DNA of 36,188 nt from positions 1 through 36,188 of the forward strand of contig JAHWJH010000008.1 in the NCBI GenBank assembly GCA_019348555.1, written 5' to 3'. Numbering within the stretch: position 1 is the first letter of the stretch; every line of letters begins with the position of its first letter. This document shows positions 19,082 through 27,274 of this stretch, one piece after another. Source of the stretch: Actinomycetota bacterium. Its GTDB lineage: Bacteria > Actinomycetota > Acidimicrobiia > Acidimicrobiales > CADCSY01. Made by a program: the position numbers and the translations under genes. The notes under the pieces are model-generated. The model made no database searches. It was given only the letters and a program-made list of their open reading frames with translations, and was not told where the DNA came from.

Positions 19082-19229
19082 GTCGCAGGTCGCGCCGCGA
19101 CTACGTCGGTGGCGGCCGGGGACGGTGGCCCGGCGGACGGCTGGTGCGGTGGCGCCCCCTGGGATCGCCGACGCAGGTCAACGCCGCTGAGCGCCGCTTC
19201 TGGGGACCGCCTGGGCTTCGCTGAGCTGA

Positions 19230-19895
19230 TCAGGCGGACAGGAGCTTGCCGATGGGGCTGTTGTCGAGCTCGGCGAGCAGCTCGGCCACGTCCTCGTAGA
19301 CGGCGATGGCTCCTGCCTCTTCGAGCTGCTCCACCGTGGAGCCACCGGTGAGCACGCCCACCACCTTCAGACCGACTCGTCCGGCAGCTTCCACGTCCCA
19401 CCGGGTGTCGCCCACGACGAGGGTCCGTTCGGGGTCGAGGTCGAACTTCTTCAGCGCCGCGTCGAAGATGTCCGGCGCCGGCTTGCTGTGCTCGACGTCC
19501 CCCTTCGACACGGCGTCGTCGATGGCGTCATCGGCCCCGACGGCCTCGCGGAGCCGCTCCAGGTCCTCCTCGTCCGACGAGGTGGCCAGCACCACCCGAG
19601 CCTCGCGTCGAGCGAGCTCCCTCACGAGCTCCGCCGCTCCGGGGAACGCCTTGATCTCCTTCTTGAACGACTCGTAGTGGACGGAATGGGCCTCGCTCGC
19701 CTCCTTGCTCTCGCGCCCGACCAGGCGGTGCACGAGCTGGTCGGAGCCCATGCCGATCAGGGGGTGGATCCTGCTCATGGGCACTTCCTCGCCGATGTCC
19801 TGGAAAGCTCGCCACCAGGACACGGTGTGGAAGTAGTTGGTGTCGACGAGCGTGCCGTCGACGTCGACGAGAATGGAGGGCCGGTGATCAGACAC
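19230..19895 (-). CDS. HAD superfamily hydrolase, phosphoglycolate phosphatase-like
   Basis: Haloacid dehalogenase-fold phosphatase, 221 residues. Motif I is LVDVDGTLVDTNYFH (nucleophile Asp and acid Asp), motif II ATSSDEEDLE, motif III the lysine in VEHSKPAPDIFDAALKKF, and motif IV VVGDTRWDVEAAGR. A helical cap lies between motifs I and II (GMGSDQLVHRLVGRESKEA). The substrate is unknown; small phosphorylated sugars or glycolate phosphate are usual. Starts at GTG 19895. The 148 bp between it and the convergent lipoprotein gene contain a GCCGGG/CCCGGC stem (19115-19134) without a T-run. Confidence 0.88.
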   Translation of the reverse strand: MSDHRPSILVDVDGTLVDTNYFHTVSWWRAFQDIGEEVPMSRIHPLIGMGSDQLVHRLVGRESKEASEAHSVHYESFKKEIKAFPGAAELVRELARREARVVLATSSDEEDLERLREAVGADDAIDDAVSKGDVEHSKPAPDIFDAALKKFDLDPERTLVVGDTRWDVEAAGRVGLKVVGVLTGGSTVEQLEEAGAIAVYEDVAELLAELDNSPIGKLLSA

Positions 19896-19954
19896 GGCCC
19901 CGCCTTACCCCACCGGCCGGGCCGCACCACCCCGCCGGTCGGATCCTTCGCCCG

Positions 19955-21292
19955 CTACGACGCCTCCTGACGAGGGAACACGACGTGGCGGCCGATGATC
20001 TGGATCGATGCGGCCACCGGCACGGCGAGAAGCGCCCCGAACACCCCCAGCAGGGTGGCGCCGACCAGGGCGGCGGCGATGGTCGTGAGCGGGGTCACGT
20101 CGACCGTCCGCTTCATGACATGGGGAGCGAGCACGAAGTTCTCGAACTGCTGGTAGACGAACGAGAAGACGATGGTGGCGATGCCCAAGGGCACCGAAAC
20201 GGAGAAGGCGATGACCACCGAGACGACGGCGCCGATGGTGGCACCCACCAGGGGAATCAAGTCGACCAGCGCCACGAAGACGGCCAGGGGCAACGGGTAG
20301 GGCACCCCCGCCACCACGAAGAACACGTAGGACACCACCCCGGCCACCACGGAGGTGGCCACGTTGCCCAGCAGGTAGGCGCCGATCCGGGCGAGCATGT
20401 CCTCGGCCAACAGGGAGAAACGGGCCCGCCTCGACCGGGGGACGAGCCGGTAGGCGGTGCGTTTCATGGTCGGGAGCGATCCCAGGATGTAGAGGGCGAG
20501 CACCAGCACGGTGAGCGTCGAGGCGAAGGCGCTGAACACCCCCCGGGCCATGCCGACCACGTCGTCGAGGCCGTCGGCACCGAGCCCGGGGCCGCTCGAC
20601 AGCGCGCTGCGGACCCGCTCGACCACATCGAAGCGGTCGTCGATCTGGCGGACGATGCCGTTGTCCTGCTGCAGCCGTTCGAGGTAGTCGGGCAGCCCGG
20701 TGCGAAGCCCTGAGGCCTGCGCGACCAGCGGGGGAACGGCGACGGCCAGGAACAGGGCGCAGAGCGCCAGGACGGCGACGACGATGGTGAACATCGCCCA
20801 CGTCCGGCGCAGCCCTCGCCGCTGTAGCCAGGTGACCGCCGGATCGAGGCCGATGGCGAGGAACAGCGCGATGCTCATCAACAGCAGAATCGGCGCTGCC
20901 GCCTGGAGGGTGCGTACGAGCAGCAACGACGTGGCCACCCCGAGCGTGCCGACGAAACCGAGTCGGAACGGCGAGTCGACCGACAGCGGCCGTCCGGGAC
21001 GGCCGAAGGGCAACACTGCGCTGGCGCCGGCCTGCAACCGGTAGATCTCGTTCTCGACCTCGGGTGCGTCGAGGTCGACCCCGAGCTCGGCCATCAGCTT
21101 GCGCTCCTCCTGGCGCTGCTCGTGGTCGGCGGCGATCACCGCCGCCCGGGCCGAGATCCCGGCGGCGGCGGCGGCTTCCTGAGCGGCGTCCTTGGCAGCG
21201 GCCGCTGCGTCTGCCGCCGCCACGCCGGCCGCCGCAGCGGCGTCCACCTCCCGCTGGTTGGGCGCCGGCGCCGTCGCGCTCTCGTCGGGCAT
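19955..21292 (-). CDS. AI-2E family transporter (UPF0118) with an Ala-rich N-terminal extension
   Basis: Integral membrane permease of the AI-2E/TqsA/PerM family, 445 residues. About eight transmembrane helices begin near residue 110 (VATSLLLVRTLQAAAPILLL). The family marks are ALVDLIPLVGATIGAVVSVV near the C-terminal half and FVYQQFENFVLAPHVMKRTV. A roughly 90-residue N-terminal extension is extremely Ala-rich and then charged (EQRQEERKLMAELG), predicting a helical cytoplasmic segment. ATG 21292 is preferred over 21334. Substrates are diverse in the family (signals, sodium/proton exchange), so none is assigned. It is divergent from the 61-residue membrane protein gene. Confidence 0.88.
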   Translation of the reverse strand: MPDESATAPAPNQREVDAAAAAGVAAADAAAAAKDAAQEAAAAAGISARAAVIAADHEQRQEERKLMAELGVDLDAPEVENEIYRLQAGASAVLPFGRPGRPLSVDSPFRLGFVGTLGVATSLLLVRTLQAAAPILLLMSIALFLAIGLDPAVTWLQRRGLRRTWAMFTIVVAVLALCALFLAVAVPPLVAQASGLRTGLPDYLERLQQDNGIVRQIDDRFDVVERVRSALSSGPGLGADGLDDVVGMARGVFSAFASTLTVLVLALYILGSLPTMKRTAYRLVPRSRRARFSLLAEDMLARIGAYLLGNVATSVVAGVVSYVFFVVAGVPYPLPLAVFVALVDLIPLVGATIGAVVSVVIAFSVSVPLGIATIVFSFVYQQFENFVLAPHVMKRTVDVTPLTTIAAALVGATLLGVFGALLAVPVAASIQIIGRHVVFPRQEAS

Positions 21293-21382
21293 TGCCGCAG
21301 TTCTACCCCGGTCGCCGCCCGTGGCGTCGCCCACCCGTGCCTGCGGGCGTTTGCCATCGGCAGCGTCGGGAACGCAGGACCC

Positions 21383-21568
21383 ATGGATCCAAAGTTGGCC
21401 TTCTTCTTCTATCTGGCCGCCGTCGTGTGCTTCGGCATCGCCGCCTTCAGCCCGGTCGGGATCGGCCGGACCGGACGTGGCGTCGGCACCCGGCTCGGGC
21501 TCGTGCCCCTCGGCCTGGGGCTGTGGCTGTTCCCGACGATGTGGACCACGGGCACCGGCGCCTTCTGA
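21383..21568 (+). CDS. Small two-helix membrane protein of unknown function
   Basis: 61-residue protein with no recognised family. It has a hydrophobic helix KLAFFFYLAAVVCFGIAAFS, a short glycine- and arginine-rich turn (GIGRTGRGVGTR), and a second hydrophobic helix LGLVPLGLGLWLFPTMW, giving a hairpin in the membrane. ATG 21383 is the only sensible start. It stands alone on the plus strand between the AI-2E gene (divergent) and the convergent gene ending at 21575, 7 bp away. Confidence 0.6.
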   Translation: MDPKLAFFFYLAAVVCFGIAAFSPVGIGRTGRGVGTRLGLVPLGLGLWLFPTMWTTGTGAF

Positions 21569-21574
21569 TCGGAC

Positions 21575-22159
21575 TCAGGCGCGCCGGGTCCTTCTGGCCG
21601 CCTTCAACAGACGCTTGACGCCGAGGTAGCCGACGCCGCCGGCCGCCAGCCATGGGCCGGCCACGATGATTGGGTCGAGCGGCTGGTGCGTGAGGTCGGC
21701 GCGCTTCTTGCCGACACGAGATGCCACCCCATGGTGGGAGAACTCGCTCAGGACACCGGTCTCGGTGACCGGGTTGTCCGGGCGCAAGGTCAGGAACGAC
21801 CGGAGGTGACTTTCGAGCGCGTCCACACGGTCGGCAGCCAGCAGGATCAGCCAGTGCGCAGAGCGGCCCTCGCCGAAGCCGTAGGCGTACTTCCTCATCT
21901 TCCCTGACATGCCCTTCGGCGCGCACGACGTGCCGAAGACGGGCGTCAGGAACTTGTGCTCGATCGATCTCTCTCGCGGCCACCTCTCGGTCTGGCGTTC
22001 CGGGAAGTCCCAGTGGGCGCCGCTCAGGTCGGGGTCGAATTGCTCCCTCGGCACCGACGGTCGGTCCTTCGGGTCCAGGTCCACCCCCCACCCCGGGATG
22101 CGAGCGCGCAGCTCGTCGGTCGACTGCCAGAGAGGCGGCTTGTCTGCGGTGTAGGCCAT
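21575..22159 (-). CDS. Unknown protein in operon with the zinc alcohol dehydrogenase
   Basis: 194 residues, not recognised. The N-terminal two-thirds is soluble and rich in Trp, Pro and charged residues (LRARIPGWGVDLDPKDRPSV, AHWDFPERQTERWPRERS). It then shows FGEGRSAHWLILLAADRVD, and the C-terminus has one likely membrane helix PIIVAGPWLAAGGVGYLGV followed by basic RRTRRA. ATG 22159 lies 14 bp after the alcohol dehydrogenase stop, so the two are likely co-transcribed. It may be a membrane-tethered partner, but nothing in the sequence shows a function. Confidence 0.65.
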   Translation of the reverse strand: MAYTADKPPLWQSTDELRARIPGWGVDLDPKDRPSVPREQFDPDLSGAHWDFPERQTERWPRERSIEHKFLTPVFGTSCAPKGMSGKMRKYAYGFGEGRSAHWLILLAADRVDALESHLRSFLTLRPDNPVTETGVLSEFSHHGVASRVGKKRADLTHQPLDPIIVAGPWLAAGGVGYLGVKRLLKAARRTRRA

Positions 22160-22173
22160 GGTCGGTGTTCCCC

Positions 22174-23322
22174 TCAGCCGGTGTTGGCGACGATGAGCGG
22201 CTTGATGCAGCCGTCGAGCTTCGCCGAGAAGATGTGGTAACCCTCGGCGATGTGCTCGAGAGGTATGCGGTGGGTGACGATGTCGCTCGGCTTGAGGTAC
22301 CCGTTCCGCACGTGCTCGAAGAGGCGTGGCCACTGCCGTTTCACCGGGCACTGGTTCATCCGGAGCGTGAGACCCTTGTTGACGGCGTCGCCGAACTTGA
22401 TCGCGCTGAACATCGGACCGTAGGCGCCCATCACCGAGACGGTGCCGCCCTTGCGCACAGAGTCGATCGCCCAGTTGAGGGCCACTGGAGAGCCACCCTG
22501 CAGCTTCAGCTTGGCAGCGGCAACGTGCTGCAGGAAGTTGCCGTCCGCTTCCGCCCCGACCGCGTCGATCGCCACATCGGCACCCAGGTGGTCGGTGATC
22601 TTCTTCATGTGGACGACGATGTCGTCGTAGTCGGTGAAGTTCAACGTCTCGGCGTGGGCGAAGGACCGGGCTTTGTCGAGCCGGTATTCCAGGTGGTCGA
22701 TGACGATCACCCGTCCGGCGCCCATCAGCCACGAGGACTTCGCCGCGAACAGTCCCACCGGGCCGGCGCCGAACACCACCACCACGTCGCCTTCGACGAT
22801 GTCGCCCAGCTGCGCCCCGAAGTAGCCGGTGGCGAGCGCGTCGGTGAGCAGCACGGCGTCCTCGTCGTCCATCCACTCGGGGATGAGGCTGGGCCCGACG
22901 TCGGCGAAGGGAACCCGCACGAACTCCGATTGGCCCCCGTCGTAGCCACCGGCGGTGTGTGAGTAGCCGTAGATGCCGCCCACGGCGGTGGCGTTGGCGT
23001 TGACGTTGTGGCAGTTCGAGTGCAGGCCGCGGGCGCAGAAGAAGCACGACCCGCAGAAGACGTTGAACGGCACCATGACCCGATCGCCGCGCTTGAGGTT
23101 TCGGACCGACGGGCCCACCTCTTCGACCACGCCGATGAACTCGTGCCCGAAGGTCGTGCCGACGCGCGTGTCGGGGACCATCCCGTGGTACAGGTGGAGA
23201 TCCGAGCCGCAAATGGCCGCCAGCGTCACCCGCACGATGGCGTCGTTGGGGTGCTCGATGGGAGGGACGTCCTTCTCCTCCACCCGGACCTTGTAGGGGC
23301 CGCGGTACACCATCGCTCGCAT
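22174..23322 (-). CDS. Zinc-dependent alcohol dehydrogenase, formaldehyde-dehydrogenase-like
   Basis: Medium-chain dehydrogenase of 382 residues. Catalytic zinc ligands are in CGSDLHLYHG (Cys) and FGHEFIGVVEEVG (His-Glu). The structural zinc lobe is CGSCFFCARGLHSNC (C-x2-C-x2-C-x7-C). The nucleotide-binding motif is VVFGAGPVGLFAAKSS. The YGYSHTAGGYDGGQSEFVRV segment recalls glutathione-independent formaldehyde dehydrogenases (FdhA type). Start is ATG 23322, preceded by GAGGGGGC; an ATG 9 nt later is also possible. The gene after it is an unknown membrane-linked protein. Formaldehyde or a short-chain alcohol as substrate is inference. Confidence 0.9.
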   Translation of the reverse strand: MRAMVYRGPYKVRVEEKDVPPIEHPNDAIVRVTLAAICGSDLHLYHGMVPDTRVGTTFGHEFIGVVEEVGPSVRNLKRGDRVMVPFNVFCGSCFFCARGLHSNCHNVNANATAVGGIYGYSHTAGGYDGGQSEFVRVPFADVGPSLIPEWMDDEDAVLLTDALATGYFGAQLGDIVEGDVVVVFGAGPVGLFAAKSSWLMGAGRVIVIDHLEYRLDKARSFAHAETLNFTDYDDIVVHMKKITDHLGADVAIDAVGAEADGNFLQHVAAAKLKLQGGSPVALNWAIDSVRKGGTVSVMGAYGPMFSAIKFGDAVNKGLTLRMNQCPVKRQWPRLFEHVRNGYLKPSDIVTHRIPLEHIAEGYHIFSAKLDGCIKPLIVANTG

Positions 23323-23431
23323 CACTGCCCCCTCGACCAGGTGGTCAGCCGGGCGAACGAGTGCCTCACCAGCGGCGGACCAACGCCAACGAACCCTCCC
23401 ATCGCACTGTTGTGTCCCAACCCGGGGCGAC

Positions 23432-24085
23432 TCAACCGTCCCGCTGGGTGCCCGAAGCGGCCACGACCTTCCCGAGGCGACCGGAGCGGTCGTGCAACCA
23501 CGGCCGCACCTCGACCATGGACGGGCGCCGGGGCGGTTCGCTGAAGCCGAACCCCGCCGGCTGGTGGAACGGGCCGACCCGGCCGAGGTCCCGGCCGTCC
23601 AGGGACGCTTGGCCAGCAACCAACCGGCGGTACGTGTCGGCGCGGTACCACTCCTGCACGCCGGTGGGGCTCACACCCCAGGTCCGCACGCCGAGCAGCA
23701 CGCCGGCGAGCAGCCGCTCGAGCTGACGGACCTGCGTCCGGCTCCGTACTCCGGCCAGAGGGATCCGCCACCGCCGGCCGCCCCGCATGGTGATCCGCAG
23801 CCCCCCGGCGGTGACTGACAGCAGGGCATCCTCGAGGCAGCACCTCAGGGGCACGACCTCCACGGTGTCGAAGCGGTAGACCGCGGTGATGAGCTCGGCC
23901 GCCTCGGGGCGATTGACCAACAGCGCCCGCCGCCCGTCCGGAAGGGCCCACATCACGTCGTCCATCGGCCCGATGGGCGACTCCGCCCAGTGCCCCACCA
24001 CGAAGCGGTGCCCGGAGCTGAAGCCTGCGCTGGCGATGGTGCCCCGCAACTCGCAGCTGAACCCAGGCGCCGAGCGTCTCCTCAC
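23432..24085 (-). CDS. Unknown protein coupled to the DUF2071 gene
   Basis: 217 residues, no family recognised, no signal peptide or membrane helix. The middle shows a run of beta-like strands (GRRALLVNRPEAAELITAVY, FDTVEVVPLRCCLEDALLSV, GGLRITMRGGRRWRIPLAGV), a helix RQLERLLAGVLLG, and a Pro/Arg-rich tail. The GTG start overlaps the DUF2071 stop by 4 nt (GTGA, 24082-24085), so the two proteins are made together. It could be a small PH-like or FHA-like fold, but that is only a guess. Confidence 0.65.
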   Translation of the reverse strand: MRRRSAPGFSCELRGTIASAGFSSGHRFVVGHWAESPIGPMDDVMWALPDGRRALLVNRPEAAELITAVYRFDTVEVVPLRCCLEDALLSVTAGGLRITMRGGRRWRIPLAGVRSRTQVRQLERLLAGVLLGVRTWGVSPTGVQEWYRADTYRRLVAGQASLDGRDLGRVGPFHQPAGFGFSEPPRRPSMVEVRPWLHDRSGRLGKVVAASGTQRDG

Positions 24086-24825
24086 CGGTCTCGCTCATCC
24101 GCTTCGTGAAGGACCAGGCGAACCGGGCCGAGACGCGCGTCCACGCCGGGCGAGTAGCCGACCAGCGGGAGACCAGACGGCGCCGGGAGCCCGGCGGCGA
24201 CGAACAGGTCCTCTTCCAGCGTTACCACCTCAGCGTGCTGCAGGCGCCAGGGCTGGTGCTCGACGGGCACGGTCGCCAGCACTCCGGCGAGGGTCGTGTA
24301 CGCCCGCCAGCGCCCGGTGAGGAAATGGTCGCGCTCGGAGGCCTCGGCGACGGACAGCGGTGGCCCGGGGCGGACGACGATCCGGTGGCCCGCCGGGCGA
24401 CACGGTCGACGCCGCCGGGCGGTGTAGGTGATGGTCTCGCCCGTCTCCACGGCCATCGCCGACCATCGGTACGGCACGCCGGTTCCCGCCCATGCCGTCG
24501 CCACCGTCAGGGCACTGTCCGCGTCGAGCGAGAAGAACCAGAGGCCGTCGACGCCTCCGGGGCCGCGTACGTAGGTGCGAAGGTTGGTCTCGGGGAACCG
24601 GGACAGCGAGGGCAGGGCAGGCAGGGGGGGAAAGCGGAAGCCCTGCACCAGGAACGGGGTGATGCTGACCCATGCCTGGCCCTCCCAGAGGTCGGGCTCC
24701 AACCCGGCGGGAAGCCGGGACGCCACCACCTCGGGGGGGAAGGGCCAGTGGAGGAAGGTGACGTGGCGCCACGACTGGGCCACCGCCGGCCATCGCACCG
24801 GCTGTTCGGGCAGTGCCCCCGCCAT
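24082..24825 (-). CDS. DUF2071 family protein
   Basis: 247-residue protein of the YqjF/DUF2071 type. The hallmark opening is SWRHVTFLHWPFPPEVVASR followed by LPAGLEPDLWEGQAWVSITP. Then come NLRTYVRGPGGVDGLWFFSL and a C-terminus with AEVVTLEEDLFVAAG. ATG 24825 has GGAGGT and AGGGGAG upstream, and further upstream is an alpha/beta-hydrolase remnant on the other strand. No reaction is known for the family; the lipocalin/acetoacetate-decarboxylase-like fold suggests binding of a small hydrophobic molecule. Coupled by GTGA overlap to the unknown gene that follows. Confidence 0.83.
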   Translation of the reverse strand: MAGALPEQPVRWPAVAQSWRHVTFLHWPFPPEVVASRLPAGLEPDLWEGQAWVSITPFLVQGFRFPPLPALPSLSRFPETNLRTYVRGPGGVDGLWFFSLDADSALTVATAWAGTGVPYRWSAMAVETGETITYTARRRRPCRPAGHRIVVRPGPPLSVAEASERDHFLTGRWRAYTTLAGVLATVPVEHQPWRLQHAEVVTLEEDLFVAAGLPAPSGLPLVGYSPGVDARLGPVRLVLHEADERDR

Positions 24826-24840
24826 CGCTCCCCTACCTCC

Positions 24841-25152
24841 GTCGGCCTCCGCGCCATCGGACCCGACCAGCGAGGTTACGCAGCGACGACCCGGCCCACC
24901 GCGGTGGACCAGGAGTCCGTCGATCACCTCGTCGCCGATGTTCGCGGCATCGGGGACGGCCTTGGGGTCGACCGCCTCCATCTCGTCGGCCACGACTGGG
25001 GAGGCATCGTCGGGTGGGCACTGGCTTCGTCGTACCCCGAACGGCTCCACAGCCTGACCTCGATGTCGGTTCCCCATCCACGCGCGTGGAGGAGGAAGGG
25101 GCCCACCTGGCGCCGACCGTCACCGCTGATGAACCAGGCCTCGGTGTCCTGA
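24841..25152 (+). pseudogene. Remnant of an alpha/beta-hydrolase (epoxide hydrolase/dehalogenase type)
   Basis: About 80 codons of recognisable hydrolase: VGLRAIGPDQRGYAATTRPT, then DHLVADVRGIGDGLGVDRLH, the nucleophile elbow LVGHDWGGIVGWALASSYPE with Asp as nucleophile, and SMSVPHPRAW. The N-terminal strands with the oxyanion residues, and the whole cap and C-terminal part with the catalytic acid and histidine, are missing. The frame runs on to a stop at 25152 through unrelated sequence. It fills most of the 399-bp space between the DUF2071 and glycosyltransferase genes, the only long stretch without an intact gene. Its presence marks a deletion or insertion point at this island border. Confidence 0.75.
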
Positions 25153-25224
25153 CGCACGCCTGGACCCCGTCAGGGCCCTTCCCTCCGCTGAGCCGAGATG
25201 CCGCTCAGCGCCACCCCGTGATGG

Positions 25225-27096
25225 TCATCGGCGACGAGGTCGTGCAACTCCACTGCCAGCGATCACGCCGCGAAGGAAGTCGACGAGGCGATCGACGTGG
25301 GCGTCGAAGGTGAAGTCGCGTCGTCGCGACCAGACGTTGTCGCGCAAGACCGCCATCCGGTCACGATCGCGCAACTGCGCGACCAGGTCGTCGGCCTCAT
25401 GCCAGAACACACCGAGATCGCCCTCGCGTGCCAGCGCCTGGGTGGCCACGATCGATCCGGTGTTGTCACGCTGGATCATCGGCACTCCCGCCGCGGCCAG
25501 CGTCCCCATCCGTGCCGGGTAGTTGAGGTCGTCCCAGCTCGCCGCGTAGGGGTCGCCGAGGTTGTCGCTGCGGAAGCTATGGAGCCACCCGGCGTCGTAG
25601 CGGGAGAACTCGGCCACCCAGTCGCTCTGGTCGACCTGGGGATGCAGGTGGAAATGAGCAGGGGCCAAGCGCTGGACCTCGCTCACCCATGACCGCATCT
25701 GTGCCGCAGCCTTCCCGCTGTAGAGGTGGACGTGGATGTCGGCAGCGGCGAGCGCGGCGACCACCTCCGGTTCGGGGCCCATCGGACGCCCTGGGATGAC
25801 CGTGTGCAGGGCGCCGTCCCGGGAAGAGAGAAGCGGCGAGCGCTCCCCGGACAGCCATTCTGCCTTGGGCAGGTCTCCGTCGACCACCAGGGTCGGGCGG
25901 TGCCGGCTGGCGGGAACCGTCGCCGCGAACCAGTCACGCAGCTCAGGGCTGGAGTAGATCACCCCGTCGGAGCGGGTATGCAGCTCGACGAGCTCGGGCC
26001 ACAGGCCGTGCTCTTGGGCAAAGAAGGGGCCTTCCTTGAAGTGCCAGACAAAGGGAACGCCAAGGTCGGCGGTCAGCACTTCGTGGGCGAAGCGGATGCT
26101 CTGCCAATTGAGCAGGGCGTAGATGACATCGGGACGCAGCCTCCTCACCGCTCGGCGCCAGTCGTCGCTGGGAACCTCGGCGACGTGGCCGAAAGGCAAC
26201 GGCCCTACGGTGTTGAACCACAAGGGGCTGTCGGTCCACAGCCCGTGCAGCTCGTGTCCCCGCTCCTCCATCGCGAGGATCCGCTCGGGGTTGTGGGCCA
26301 ACTCACCGACCAGCAGCACCCGCAGCCCGTCAGGCGCGCGGGGCGTGGACGGCCGCTCCCGAAAGCGGCGGTAGTGCTCCACCTCGTCGTGCAGGTGGCC
26401 CACGGTGGACTGCAGGCGGAGCGGTTCCTGCACCTGGAACCGCGAGCGGTAGGTGTTGAGCCCACCCCACGGCTCGCGCAGTGCTTTGTGGCGTTGACGG
26501 GGATGGCAACCCCACTGACAGCTGACCTGACCCGTCTCGACCGCCGACCCGAGCGAGAGCAGTCGGGTCCAGAGCATGCGGTCGAGGTCGTCGGTGGTGA
26601 GCTCGGAGCGTTCGATCCACCGCTCGGCGGTCCGGCGGTGCGCGACCTGAACGAGCTGCAATGGTTCGCCCTCGATCCGCCCCGACGAGGTCGTGACCTG
26701 GTGATGACGCACGCCGGTCACAGCGAGGACGGCCTCCGGCGCAGCTTCGAGGGCGGTGGTGAGCGACTTCAAGTGGTCGAGGTAGTACACGTCGTCCGAG
26801 GGCAGATAGGCGATGTAGTCCCCGCTCGCGCAGTCCAGGCCGCGATTGAGGGCGGCACCCAGACCGCGGTTGTGATCGAAGACCTCCAGACGGACCCGCG
26901 GGTCGTCGAGCGCGCCGCCGAGCGCTTGACGGGTGTCGCCAGGCGAGCCGTCGTCCACGACGATCAGCTCCCAATCCGGGGCGCTCTGGGCGAACAGCGA
27001 TGCCACCGCACCAGGCAGGAACGCCTCCTGGTCATAGGTGGGCATCACCACGCTGACCCGCACCGCCGGGCTCGGCTCGTTGCCCATGTGGCTCAC
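25225..27096 (-). CDS. Two-domain glycosyltransferase (GT2 N-terminal, GT-B-like C-terminal)
   Basis: 623 residues. Residues 1-250 are a family 2 (GT-A) domain: VRVSVVMPTYDQEAFLPGAV, ELIVVDDGSPG, NRGLGAALNRGL and the metal-binding AYLPSDDVYYLDHL at about 100-102. From about 258 a second domain with the look of GT4/GT-B starts (LRVLLVGELAHNPERI, GELAHNPERILAMEERGHEL). It later holds IHVHLYSGKAAAQM and WLHSFRSDNLGDPY with a C-terminal GVPMIQRDNTGSIV typical of CESA-like capsule enzymes. GTG 27096 has GGAGGAGGGA upstream; ATG 27087 is an alternative. Not secreted. Divergent from the cytidylyltransferase gene; it may decorate that pathway's product. The sugar and acceptor are unknown. Confidence 0.85.
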   Translation of the reverse strand: MSHMGNEPSPAVRVSVVMPTYDQEAFLPGAVASLFAQSAPDWELIVVDDGSPGDTRQALGGALDDPRVRLEVFDHNRGLGAALNRGLDCASGDYIAYLPSDDVYYLDHLKSLTTALEAAPEAVLAVTGVRHHQVTTSSGRIEGEPLQLVQVAHRRTAERWIERSELTTDDLDRMLWTRLLSLGSAVETGQVSCQWGCHPRQRHKALREPWGGLNTYRSRFQVQEPLRLQSTVGHLHDEVEHYRRFRERPSTPRAPDGLRVLLVGELAHNPERILAMEERGHELHGLWTDSPLWFNTVGPLPFGHVAEVPSDDWRRAVRRLRPDVIYALLNWQSIRFAHEVLTADLGVPFVWHFKEGPFFAQEHGLWPELVELHTRSDGVIYSSPELRDWFAATVPASRHRPTLVVDGDLPKAEWLSGERSPLLSSRDGALHTVIPGRPMGPEPEVVAALAAADIHVHLYSGKAAAQMRSWVSEVQRLAPAHFHLHPQVDQSDWVAEFSRYDAGWLHSFRSDNLGDPYAASWDDLNYPARMGTLAAAGVPMIQRDNTGSIVATQALAREGDLGVFWHEADDLVAQLRDRDRMAVLRDNVWSRRRDFTFDAHVDRLVDFLRGVIAGSGVARPRRR

Positions 27097-27157
27097 GCTC
27101 GACGCTTCCCTCCTCCGGCAACGAGGCCAGATCCGAGCCGCAGCTCGCGAGCACAGG

Positions 27158-27163
27158 AATGTA
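27158..27163 (-). promoter_or_regulatory. Putative -10 element for the glycosyltransferase gene
   Basis: TACATT on the minus strand fits TAnnnT and lies about 60 nt before the GTG at 27096. No clear -35 is present, so this is weak. Confidence 0.25.
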
Positions 27164-27222
27164 GATGGCTGGACGGGAACGGCGACGACTCGCGCCGGTA
27201 GGTCCGCTGGATGCGCCGTGGG

Positions 27223-27228
27223 TACGAT
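27223..27228 (+). promoter_or_regulatory. Putative -10 element for the cytidylyltransferase gene
   Basis: TACGAT fits TAnnnT and lies 46 nt before the ATG at 27275, in the 178-bp divergent space shared with the glycosyltransferase gene. The -35 is not convincing. Confidence 0.3.
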
Positions 27229-27274
27229 CCGGCGCCGAGTCGCTGGGGCTCAGCAGGGTGGGACTGGGGCGGCC

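Noticed and set aside
19115-19134. GCCGGG/CCCGGC stem between two convergent genes as a terminator
   Set aside because: Only six pairs, no T-run on either side, and such stems are frequent at this GC content.
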